This document shows, piece by piece, positions 1 to 5,578 of a DNA stretch of 6,738 nucleotides. Origin of the DNA: QHWK01 sp035315685 (GTDB taxonomy: Bacteria > Acidobacteriota > Vicinamibacteria > Vicinamibacterales > CAVVIG01); assembly GCA_035315685.1 (NCBI GenBank), contig DATFXR010000481.1, forward strand, positions 1-6,738, read 5' to 3'. Below the pieces are notes generated by a model, which did not search any database, was not told where the DNA came from, and saw only the letters and a list, made by a program, of their open reading frames with translations. Made by a program: the position numbers and the translations under genes. Each line of letters opens with the position of its first letter. Positions within the stretch are counted from its first letter, which is position 1.

Positions 1-1725
1 CAGGAAGTCGGCCGCGGCGTTGCCGGTGTACTGTCCCGAGAACGTGAAGTCACCGTTCGGCCGGTTGATGAACGATACGCGAATCTGATCGCGCCGGATC
101 TCGCCGCCGAACTTGAAGGCATGCGCGCCGCTCACCCACGAGAGATCGTCGGTGAACGTCAGCACGTTGTTCACGCGCGTCGCGAACGGCTGCTGCGCGT
201 CGCCGGTGGTGAAGAACCCGGTGACGGTGATGAACGGCAGGCCCGCCGCCGTCGGGTTGCTCGGCGTGATCTGCCACCCCAGGTCGTTCAGGTTGAGGCC
301 GCTGGTCACCGTCGGCTTCGCGTCGATCCGGTTGACCGACCCGCGGGCGACGTTGATCATGTTCGATCGAATCAGCCAGGTGTCCGATCCCATCAGATCC
401 TGCAGCGTCGCGATCGCCGTATTGCCGGCCGGCGAAAAGTTCGAGCCACCCAGCGGGTTGACGTTGTTGGTGTGGCCAACGATGTAGCGGCCGAGCAGCG
501 TGTGCTGCGCGTTCAGGCGGATATCCATCCGCGTACCGAACTGCTCCCGGGTGTCTTCGACGTTCGGCGATCGCACGCTGCGGTTCGCCGTGCTGTTCGG
601 CAGCGGAAGGTACTCGGCGAGGAGACGCTGCGATATCGGGCTGATCAGCGAAGACGGTATGACGTTGTTGGGAAACGGCTGCCCGGTGACCGGATTGCGA
701 ATCGGCGCGCCGCCCGAGAAATCGCCGTTGCGCTGAGCGGCCGACAGCACCGTCCGCGTATCGGTGACGCCCTGCCTGTTCTGAAAGCCCTCGTAGTAGC
801 TGAACATGAACAGCTTGTTCCTCACGAGCGGGCCGCCGATCGCGCCGCCGTACTGGTTCTGTTTCAGCTCGGGTTTCGTCGTCGCAAAGAAGTTCGTCGC
901 CTGCAGGCGATCGCCGCGGTTGAATTCCCACGCGCTGCCATGCCACTCGTTGCTGCCGGCTTTCGTCACCACGTTGACGACCGAGCCGGCGTTGCGTCCG
1001 TACTCCGCGTCGTAGGAGTGCGTGAGAATCTTGAACTCCTGGATCGCGTCGGGTGGCGGCCGCAGCACGAAGCCGGTGTTGAACGAGTCGTTGTTCGCCG
1101 CGCCGTCGAGGAGGAAGTTGTTCGACTGGTTGCGCTGGCCGTTCACGTTGAAGCCGCCGGTCACGTTGCCGAACCCGCCTGGCGTCGCGTTGCCGTCCTG
1201 TCCCCCGAGCGCGCCCGGCGGCGCGACGACGCCGGGGATCAATGTGCCGAGCTGCGTGAAGTTGCGGCCGTTCAGCGGCAGGTCGACCACCTTCTGGCGA
1301 TCGATCACGACGCCCAGCGTCGCGTTGGTCGTCTCGACCAGCGGCGACTCGGCGGAGATGACGAGGGTTTCGGTGATGCCGGCGAGCTGCATCTGCAGAT
1401 CGGCCCGCACCGTTTCGTTGACCACCACCGTCACGGTCTCACGCGCGGTCGTCCGAAATCCGGACAGCGTCGCGGTGACTCGATAGATGCCGGGATTGAC
1501 CAGCGGGACGGTGAAGAATCCATCGGGGCCGGTGACCGCGCTGCGGACGTGGCCGGTATCGCGGCTGACGACTTCGATCGACACGCCGGGCAGCGCGCCG
1601 CCCGACGGATCGGTGACCAGGCCGGCGATCGCGCCAGTGGCCTGCGCAACCGCGCGCGAGGGAGCGCCGCAGACAACGACGCACAGGGCAACCGCGGCAC
1701 TGCGCCGCAGGGTGATCGCGGACAT
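1..1725 (-). CDS. TonB-dependent receptor, Oar-like, with carboxypeptidase-regulatory N-terminal domain (partial, N-terminal 575 aa)
   Basis: This is an outer-membrane receptor expected to import a large substrate using TonB energy; the substrate cannot be read from the sequence. The minus frame is open from ATG 1725-1723 to the window edge, so the C-terminal barrel is missing. Residues 1-27 form a signal peptide (MSAITLRRSAAVALCVVV..., likely cut AVA|QA at 27/28). Residues 30-115 are a CarboxypepD_reg-like Ig fold (GAIAGLVTDPSGGALPGVSI, then PDGFFTVPLVNPGIYRV). Residues 120-260 are the plug, with the family hallmark LPLNGRNFTQL at 149-159, GGFNVNGQRNQSNNFLLDGA around 190-209 and GRNAGSVVNVVTKAGSNEWHG at 243-263. 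From about 262 it enters the barrel (GSAWEFNRGD, NQYGGAIGGPLVRNKLFMF). Full-length relatives usually exceed 1000 residues. The start is supported by a GGAGGA site four bases upstream. Family assignment is firm; ligand and physiological role are unknown. Confidence 0.93.
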   Translation of the reverse strand, partial: MSAITLRRSAAVALCVVVCGAPSRAVAQATGAIAGLVTDPSGGALPGVSIEVVSRDTGHVRSAVTGPDGFFTVPLVNPGIYRVTATLSGFRTTARETVTVVVNETVRADLQMQLAGITETLVISAESPLVETTNATLGVVIDRQKVVDLPLNGRNFTQLGTLIPGVVAPPGALGGQDGNATPGGFGNVTGGFNVNGQRNQSNNFLLDGAANNDSFNTGFVLRPPPDAIQEFKILTHSYDAEYGRNAGSVVNVVTKAGSNEWHGSAWEFNRGDRLQATNFFATTKPELKQNQYGGAIGGPLVRNKLFMFSYYEGFQNRQGVTDTRTVLSAAQRNGDFSGGAPIRNPVTGQPFPNNVIPSSLISPISQRLLAEYLPLPNSTANRSVRSPNVEDTREQFGTRMDIRLNAQHTLLGRYIVGHTNNVNPLGGSNFSPAGNTAIATLQDLMGSDTWLIRSNMINVARGSVNRIDAKPTVTSGLNLNDLGWQITPSNPTAAGLPFITVTGFFTTGDAQQPFATRVNNVLTFTDDLSWVSGAHAFKFGGEIRRDQIRVSFINRPNGDFTFSGQYTGNAAADFL

Positions 1726-1729
1726 GGGA

Positions 1730-1735
1730 TCCTCC
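1730..1735 (-). promoter_or_regulatory. Ribosome binding site of the TonB-dependent receptor gene
   Basis: On the minus strand GGAGGA is followed by TCCC and then the ATG at 1725-1723. This strong Shine-Dalgarno match fixes the receptor start. It lies in a 52-bp divergent intergenic region (1726-1777) shared with the amidohydrolase gene. I see no convincing -35/-10 pair in that region for either gene. Confidence 0.75.
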
Positions 1736-1777
1736 GAGTCGGCGGGATGGTACGCCCGGAGGTAAGCTGACGTCCAG

Positions 1778-2653
1778 ATGACCGCGCTGAACGACGTGCA
1801 CTGTCACTTCTTCTCGACGCCGTTCTTCGCCGCGCTCGGCGGCGATGCGGCGATCACGACGCTCGGATGGACTTCGCCCGGCACCGCGGAGGCGCTGGCC
1901 GATTGCTGGATCGCCGAGCTCGATCGGCACGGCGTCCGCCGCGCGGCGCTGATCGCGAGCGTGCCGGGCGACACCGCGTCCGTGGCGACCGCGGTGACGC
2001 GGCACCCGACGCGCTTCGTCGGCTTCTTCATGGTCGATCCGACACGGCCCGACGCCGAGACGACGACCGCGGCCGCTCTCGGAAGTGGTGCGCTGCGAAC
2101 CATCTCTCTGTTTCCGTCGATGCACGGCTACGCGATAGGTGACGCGCGGGCCCAGCGGATCTTCGAGCTGGCGGCAGCGACGTCGGGCGCCGCCGTGTTC
2201 GTGCACTGCGGCGTGCTGTCGGTCGGCGTTCGCAAGAGGCTCGGTCTGCCGAGCCCGTTCGACCTCAGCGTCGGCAATCCCGTCGCGCTGCAGCCGGTGG
2301 CGATGCGCTTTTCGAGCGTGCCGATCATCGTGCCGCATTTCGGCGCCGGCTTCTTTCGTGAGGCGCTGATGCTCGCCGACCTGTGCCCGAACGTTCACCT
2401 CGACACCTCGAGCTCGAACGGCTGGATGAAGTACCAGCCAGGCCTGACGCTCGGCGCGGTGTTTCGTCAGGCGCTGGCGGTGGTCGGTCCCGATCGAGTC
2501 CTGTTCGGCACCGACTCGTCGTTCTTCCCGCGCGGCTGGGTACGCGGCGTGTACGACGCGCAGTCGACCGCGTTGCAGGAACTTGGCGCGAGCGAGGAGG
2601 ATCGCGCGAAGATCTTCGGCCGCAACTTCGATCGCCTGTTCCCGAGCGCGTGA
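1778..2653 (+). CDS. Metal-dependent amidohydrolase (Amidohydro_2 family)
   Basis: A 291-residue TIM-barrel hydrolase or decarboxylase of the amidohydrolase superfamily (PF04909 type); the substrate is not identifiable. The likely metal and catalytic residues are visible in the expected order: the HxH pair H8/H10 in DVHCHFF after strand 1, H143 in FVHCG, H187 in VPHFG and D246 in LFGTDSS. The C-terminal IFGRNFDRLF (279-288) is the usual closing helix of this family. There is no signal peptide, so the protein is probably cytoplasmic. The start at 1778 is preferred because the HxH motif normally lies within the first ten residues; GGAGGT at 1758-1763 is a possible ribosome site, although its 14-base spacing is long. 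It is divergent from the TonB receptor and convergent with the DUF3500 gene, so it is probably monocistronic. Family members hydrolyse C-N or C-O bonds or decarboxylate aromatic acids; choosing among these here would be guesswork. Confidence 0.9.
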   Translation: MTALNDVHCHFFSTPFFAALGGDAAITTLGWTSPGTAEALADCWIAELDRHGVRRAALIASVPGDTASVATAVTRHPTRFVGFFMVDPTRPDAETTTAAALGSGALRTISLFPSMHGYAIGDARAQRIFELAAATSGAAVFVHCGVLSVGVRKRLGLPSPFDLSVGNPVALQPVAMRFSSVPIIVPHFGAGFFREALMLADLCPNVHLDTSSSNGWMKYQPGLTLGAVFRQALAVVGPDRVLFGTDSSFFPRGWVRGVYDAQSTALQELGASEEDRAKIFGRNFDRLFPSA

Positions 2654-2666
2654 CGCCACCGTGGCG
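2654..2666 (+). terminator. Small stem-loop directly after the amidohydrolase stop (weak terminator candidate)
   Basis: CGCCAC and GTGGCG are inverted about one base immediately after the TGA; sterically about four base pairs could form. There is no following T-run, so intrinsic termination is doubtful. It is reported only because it abuts the stop codon. Confidence 0.2.
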
Positions 2667-2700
2667 CGTTGGCTTCGGACGCGTCAGCCTGGCCGCGGGA

Positions 2701-2743
2701 TCACGCTGCGATCGCGTCCACGGGAACCGCAGAGAACGCAGAG
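2701..2743 (+). repeat. Left terminal arm of the inverted element
   Basis: The arm starts TCACGCTGCGATCGCG and ends in CGCAGAG. It is the reverse complement of 3240-3282 except at position 2736 (A here, C in the other copy). CGCAGAG occurs at 2728-2734 and 2737-2743, and a third copy follows at 2747-2753 that the right arm lacks. Confidence 0.9.
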
Positions 2744-2776
2744 ACACGCAGAGCCGTCACGCTGAGCGTGCGACCG

Positions 2777-2793
2777 GGCCCGCTACGCGGGCC
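2777..2793. repeat. Small GC hairpin, left unit (outer)
   Basis: GGCCCGC and GCGGGCC form a perfect 7-bp stem around TAC. It occupies the same place as the 9-bp hairpin at 3197-3217 in the other half but has a different stem sequence. Confidence 0.75.
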
Positions 2794-2795
2794 AT

Positions 2796-2870
2796 CGAAA
2801 CGATCAGAGCGCCGCGAACACAAGCGGGAGACATCTCGACGCTTGCGTTCTCGGCGCTCTGCTCGTTTCG
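2796..2870. repeat. Long hairpin, left unit
   Basis: Arms 2796-2826 and 2840-2870 pair at 28 of 31 positions around a 13-base loop. The stem begins CGAAACGA and contains AGAGCGCC paired with GGCGCTCT, closing at CAAGCG/CGCTTG. It has no trailing T-run, so it is not a standard intrinsic terminator, although a bidirectional termination or mRNA-stabilising role between convergent genes remains possible. Confidence 0.85.
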
Positions 2871-2875
2871 CGTCC

Positions 2876-2893
2876 GGCCGGCTGGCGCCGGCC
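2876..2893. repeat. Small GC hairpin, left unit (inner)
   Basis: GGCCGGC and GCCGGCC form a perfect 7-bp stem around TGGC. It corresponds in position to the hairpin at 3097-3111 in the right half. It is followed by GGTCGCGCGGC, which is also found after the matching hairpin of the right half on the other strand. Confidence 0.7.
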
Positions 2894-3037
2894 ACCGGTC
2901 GCGCGGCAAGGCATCTTTCGGTGATTCAGTCGTTGCGCTCACGTGTAGGTCCGCCTTTCAGAGCGCGTTCGCTCGCTCGAAGCTTGGCGTGCGTCGTTCA
3001 CGAAAAACCGCAACATCACCGAGAAGCGAAATAGTCG

Positions 3038-3053
3038 CCGCTGAGTACAGCGG
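3038..3053. repeat. Short hairpin in the centre of the element
   Basis: CCGCTG and CAGCGG form a 6-bp stem around AGTA. I see no counterpart in the left half. It could be unrelated to the two repeat units. Confidence 0.45.
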
Positions 3054-3096
3054 GCTTGTGATACCTGCTTGCCTTCGACGCGCGCCGCGCGACCAG

Positions 3097-3111
3097 GCTC
3101 GCGCAGCGAGC
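3097..3111. repeat. Small GC hairpin, right unit (inner)
   Basis: GCTCGC and GCGAGC form a perfect 6-bp stem around GCA. Its position relative to the long hairpin mirrors that of 2876-2893, but the stem sequence differs. Confidence 0.65.
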
Positions 3112-3112
3112 T

Positions 3113-3195
3113 GACGAAACGAAGCGAGCGCCGCAAAAAGGCAAGCGTCATGCGCTCTTCACGCTTGCATTTTTGTGCGCTCGATTCGTTTCGTC
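3113..3195. repeat. Long hairpin, right unit
   Basis: Arms 3113-3148 and 3161-3195 pair at 32 positions with two single mismatches and one small bulge, around a 12-base loop. The outer stem reads GACGAAACGAA and the inner stem carries an A-run/T-run followed by GCAAGCGT. It is the counterpart of the 2796-2870 hairpin, sharing CGAAACGA, GAGCGC and CAAGCG in the same order. Confidence 0.85.
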
Positions 3196-3196
3196 C

Positions 3197-3217
3197 GCGG
3201 CCGGCGCAGCCGGCCGC
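3197..3217. repeat. Small GC hairpin, right unit (outer)
   Basis: GCGGCCGGC and GCCGGCCGC form a perfect 9-bp stem around GCA. It sits next to the long hairpin exactly as 2777-2793 does in the left half. Confidence 0.75.
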
Positions 3218-3239
3218 TGGTCGTGCTTCAGCGTGACAG

Positions 3240-3282
3240 CTCTGCGGTCTCTGCGGTTCCCGTGGACGCGATCGCAGCGTGA
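3240..3282 (-). repeat. Right terminal arm of the inverted element
   Basis: Inverted copy of 2701-2743 with one mismatch (position 3247). It carries CTCTGCG at 3240-3246 and 3249-3255. The 12-mer CAGCGTGACAGC occurs at 3229-3240 and again at 3275-3286, so the arm is itself flanked by a short direct repeat. Confidence 0.9.
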
Positions 3283-3296
3283 CAGCGGGAGCGCCG

Positions 3297-3319
3297 GACG
3301 CCCCGCTTAGTGGGGCGTC
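3297..3319 (-). terminator. Stem-loop overlapping the stop codon of the DUF3500 gene
   Basis: GACGCCCC (3297-3304) and GGGGCGTC (3312-3319) form an 8-bp GC-rich stem around a 7-base loop that contains the stop codon (TAA, 3309-3307 on the minus strand). No T-run follows on the minus strand, so efficient rho-independent termination is uncertain; mRNA end protection is another possibility. Confidence 0.45.
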
Positions 3320-4383
3320 GAGCGCAGGTGCTCGCGCAGCAGATCGCGGCCGAAGTCCCCGTCGAAATCCCGCCACACCGAGTGGATGTGGTTGCCGTCG
3401 TTCTGGGTGTTGTCGTACTCGACCAGGAAGGTCGGTCCCTGGATCCGGTAGTAGTGCTTCTTGCCGCGCTCGGTTTCACCGGCCCATGCGAATGCGATCT
3501 TCTCGAGCCCCGCCTTCTTCAGCTTGGCCGTGCGATCGGCGGCGATGTCCGGCGCCATGTAGCCGACATACACGTCGATCAACTTCGTCAGCAGATCGCG
3601 CTGGGCCGCGGTCATCGCGTCCGCGGTGAGGCCGATCGGCGACAGCGGCTTGATGTCCACGTTCGCCATCGTCACCATGTCGCCGGGCGCTTTCGCGTCG
3701 ATGATCGCCTTGGTCCGCTGCGAGGCGTCGAGCGCGGTCAGCAGCGCGCGCGCCGCGTCTTCCTCCGCCCCGAGGATGCGAAGCCCCTTCTTCGCCCCGT
3801 CACGCACCTCCGCCGGGTTCGATCCGAAGAACGTCGGCGAGCCAGCGACGAGCGTGCCGTTGACGACGGTGAAGTGCAGCGAGACGTGATGCCCTTCGAC
3901 GCGCCAGCCCCAGGTGTCTTTCGTCGACGGCGTGCCGAAGATCGAGAAGAAGTACTTCTCGGGATTCCGTTCGAGCGCACGCGCCGCTTCGGCGCTCGTG
4001 CCGCTGGCCCGCTGCGCCGCTTCGATCGCGTTGAGGACGTTCTCGAGGTCCATGATCTGCGTCGCCGTCATGTAGCCGCGCTGGCTGAGCCCCGCTTTCA
4101 GCAGCTCGTGCGCCAGCTTGCGCTGCGCCGGCGTCATGTCGCGGACGAGCAGCCCCTTGCGCGGGAACATCTCGGTCGGGATGAAATGCCAGTGCAGACG
4201 CTCGTCGCCGAAGGCAAACGACGCCTGCTGCTTCTGCTCCGGCGTGAGCGCGCCGAGGAACGCCGTCGCGGCGCTGGCCATCGTCGACGCCGACCGTTCT
4301 GCCGCGATCGTCGAGCCGATGGCCACCAGGGCCACGATTCCGATCGCCACGCACAACCGGGGTGACATGATGTGCTGTTTCAT
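3307..4383 (-). CDS. Secreted DUF3500 family protein
   Basis: A 358-residue protein matching the DUF3500 family (PF12006) by recall of its conserved blocks; the biochemical function of the family is not known to me. An N-terminal signal peptide is visible (hydrophobic VAIGIVALVAIGSTIAA at 12-28), so export is expected. Conserved features in order: FGDERLHWHFIPTEM (58-72), GLSQRGYMTATQIMDLENVL (98-117), FGTPSTKDTWGWRVEGHHVS (149-168), PTFFGSNPA (183-191), FAWAG (298-302), YYRIQGPTFLVEYDNTQN (311-328) and NHIHSVWRDFDGDFG (331-345). The cluster H165/H166, H332, H334 plus D324 and D340 suggests a metal site, which is inference. A second ATG at codon 6 (MSPRL) would give a more typical signal peptide; neither start has a good ribosome site. 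The length suggests a nearly complete single domain. It is divergent from the 4439-5305 gene by 55 bp and convergent with the amidohydrolase across the repeat element. Confidence 0.88.
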   Translation of the reverse strand: MKQHIMSPRLCVAIGIVALVAIGSTIAAERSASTMASAATAFLGALTPEQKQQASFAFGDERLHWHFIPTEMFPRKGLLVRDMTPAQRKLAHELLKAGLSQRGYMTATQIMDLENVLNAIEAAQRASGTSAEAARALERNPEKYFFSIFGTPSTKDTWGWRVEGHHVSLHFTVVNGTLVAGSPTFFGSNPAEVRDGAKKGLRILGAEEDAARALLTALDASQRTKAIIDAKAPGDMVTMANVDIKPLSPIGLTADAMTAAQRDLLTKLIDVYVGYMAPDIAADRTAKLKKAGLEKIAFAWAGETERGKKHYYRIQGPTFLVEYDNTQNDGNHIHSVWRDFDGDFGRDLLREHLRSTPH

Positions 4384-4438
4384 GCCCGGATTCTAGCTTG
4401 ACCCGCGGCCGGCGCGAGAGCAGGATTGACAACTTCTT

Positions 4439-5305
4439 ATGCGGCTCATCCGTCTGCTCGCGATCCTCGCTGCCATGGCCTGTCCACTGGCGCTGGTCGC
4501 GCAGAACGGAGACCTCGACGAGATGCTCGACCGGGTGTCCGATTACGTCGAGGCCTACGAGCGCACCTTCGTTGGCGTGGTGTCCGAGGAAACCTATCGG
4601 CAGCAGGTGCGCGGCGGCCGGACGGGCACCGACCTGCGCGGCTTCCCCATCGAAGGGCAATCGCAGCGCCGCGATCTGAAGTCTGACGTGCTCCTCGTCC
4701 GCGCGCCGGCCGGCGATCGCTGGATGCAATTTCGCGACGTCTTCGAGGTGGACGGCAAGCCGGTCCGCGATCGCGACGATCGGCTGACGAAGCTCTTTCT
4801 GCAGCCGTCCGCCGACGCCCGACGCCAGGAAGAGAACATCGCCGAGGCGAGCGCACGCTACAACATCGGCGGCGTGAGCCGGACCGTCAACCTCCCGGTG
4901 CTCGCGCTGGAGGTCCTCGAAGCCCGAAATCGCGCGTGGTTCACGTTCAAGATCGCCAGGCGCAGCGGGACGAACGTCGAGCTCGAGTACCAGGAAGAAG
5001 ACCGCGGCCGCACCATGATTCACACCAACGACGACCAGCCGATGCGCGCCCGAGGCCGCCTCACGATCGAGGCGGCCACCGGACGCGTCCTCGCCACGAC
5101 GCTGGCCACCGAGACGGCGACGCTGCGCGCGCAGATCGACGTGACCTACGGCCCTGAGCCCGCTGTGGACATGTTCGTTCCGCGCGAGATGCGCGAGCGG
5201 TACACGCTGAAGGACGGCTCGACGATCGACGGCCGCGCGATCTACGCGAAGTTCCGGCGCTACCAGGTGAAAGTCGACGAGAAGCTCGCGCCGCCGAAAA
5301 AGTAG
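4439..5305 (+). CDS. Secreted protein of unrecognised family, RDVFEVDG type (first paralog)
   Basis: A 288-residue protein I cannot assign to a named domain. It starts with a signal peptide (MRLIRLLAILAAMACPLALVAQ, likely cut after A21). C15 does not sit in a good lipobox, so it is probably periplasmic rather than a lipoprotein. The mature part has an amphipathic helix (LDEMLDRVSDYVEAYERTF, 26-44), SEETYRQ (49-55), then strand-rich sequence with LKSDVLLVRAP (80-90), the hallmark RDVFEVDG (99-106), ASARYN (137-142), NLPVLALEVL (151-160), TGRVLATTL (214-222) and FVPREMRERY (246-255). All of these have counterparts in the 5828-6718 product, which supports a genuine protein family. The layout of an N-terminal helix followed by many strands faintly resembles LolA/RseB-like periplasmic folds, but that is speculation. 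The ribosome site is weak (AGGA at 4422-4425, 13 bases upstream). Its partners are unknown. Confidence 0.85.
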   Translation: MRLIRLLAILAAMACPLALVAQNGDLDEMLDRVSDYVEAYERTFVGVVSEETYRQQVRGGRTGTDLRGFPIEGQSQRRDLKSDVLLVRAPAGDRWMQFRDVFEVDGKPVRDRDDRLTKLFLQPSADARRQEENIAEASARYNIGGVSRTVNLPVLALEVLEARNRAWFTFKIARRSGTNVELEYQEEDRGRTMIHTNDDQPMRARGRLTIEAATGRVLATTLATETATLRAQIDVTYGPEPAVDMFVPREMRERYTLKDGSTIDGRAIYAKFRRYQVKVDEKLAPPKK

Positions 5306-5321
5306 CGATTGCGTGCAATCG
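5306..5321. repeat. Short perfect inverted repeat just after the first paralog
   Basis: CGATTGC and GCAATCG are separated by GT and begin at the base after the TAG stop. It could be a small stem-loop protecting the mRNA end or a protein-binding dyad. There is no T-run. The rest of the 190-bp gap to the next gene shows no clear promoter. Confidence 0.4.
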
Positions 5322-5578
5322 TCGAACGCCAACTCTCGGTGCTGCCGATTACCGGCGCGCTGTTCGTGAAAATGCGCAGTCTGGAGCCGCTCGACCTCGT
5401 GCGCATCACCGTCGCGGCCAGAGGGCGCGTGTGGCGTTCGGACTACGAAATCGGTGGATACTGTCGATATCCAGATGAAGGGTGGCGAGTGAGCGATGGC
5501 CGTGGCAATCAAGCAGGACGCGACCTATGCTGGCAGCGACTCCTGGCAATGGTCTGTCTGGCTGGATGGGCCGCCTGA
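5309..5578 (+). other. Possible gene remnant or spurious TTG-start frame
   Basis: An 89-codon frame opens at TTG 5309, four bases after the previous stop, and runs 83 bases into the YEATS gene in another frame. Codons up to about 40 have the G/C-rich third positions typical of local genes (GALFVKMRSLEPLDLVRITV lies there), after which the bias fades. I recognise no domain and there is no ribosome site. It may be the tail of a decayed gene or chance in GC-rich DNA. It is listed so that the gap is not taken as empty. Confidence 0.15.

Larger units (their letters stand above)
2701..3282. repeat. Composite inverted repeat element with near-identical terminal arms and nested hairpins
   Basis: A 582-bp non-coding element lies between two convergent genes. 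Its ends are 43-bp arms matching at 42/43 in inverted orientation. Reading inward from either end, the module order is the same: terminal arm with CGCAGAG heptamers; a GTCACGCTGA...CGACC block (2756-2775; 3237-3219 on the other strand); a small GC hairpin (2777-2793; 3197-3217); a long hairpin beginning CGAAACGA (2796-2870; 3113-3195); a second small GC hairpin (2876-2893; 3097-3111); then GGTCGCGCGGC and AAGGCA. The halves therefore look like two diverged copies of one repeat unit, tail to tail around a centre of roughly 2925-3070. Short open frames here run through the hairpins and show no recognisable protein. No transposase is present. It may be a REP/BIME-like doublet, a MITE-like non-autonomous element or a structured-RNA locus; the sequence alone does not decide. 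Confidence 0.85.

Noticed and set aside
121..1770. Long plus-strand open frame of about 549 codons opposite the TonB receptor
   Set aside because: It is the antisense shadow of the receptor: the translation is arginine-rich and low in complexity with no domain, while the minus frame encodes a clear signal peptide, plug and NGRNF motif.
1439..2659. Minus-strand open frame of about 406 codons across the amidohydrolase
   Set aside because: It overlaps both the receptor N-terminus and the amidohydrolase, has an Arg/His/Ala-rich composition typical of high-GC shadow frames, and no recognisable motif.
2383..3114. Plus-strand frame of 243 codons running from the amidohydrolase into the repeat element
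   Set aside because: It starts inside the amidohydrolase in another frame and passes through hairpins of the repeat; no domain is visible and composition is Arg/Ser-rich.
2701..3282. CRISPR array or integron attC cluster
   Set aside because: The repeats are inverted and modular rather than regularly spaced direct repeats with unique spacers, and no cas or integrase gene is present. Two diverged palindromic units do not make an attC array.
2939..3376. Minus-strand frame of 145 codons through the right half of the repeat
   Set aside because: It overlaps the end of the DUF3500 gene and the inverted repeats; it reads as translated palindromes rather than a protein.
3310..4365. Plus-strand frame of 351 codons opposite the DUF3500 gene
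   Set aside because: Antisense shadow with heavy Arg/His content; the minus frame carries the conserved DUF3500 blocks and a signal peptide.
4426..4454. TTGACA at 4426-4431 as a -35 box for the first paralog
   Set aside because: The matching -10 position would fall inside the coding region after the ATG and shows no TATAAT-like sequence.
5437..5462. TTCGGA...GATACT as a promoter for the YEATS gene
   Set aside because: The spacing is only 14 bases and the -35 match is poor; not supportable from sequence alone.
3800..5512. Minus-strand frame of 570 codons spanning two genes
   Set aside because: It covers the DUF3500 gene in another frame and the first paralog in antisense; composition is shadow-like and it crosses two well-supported genes.
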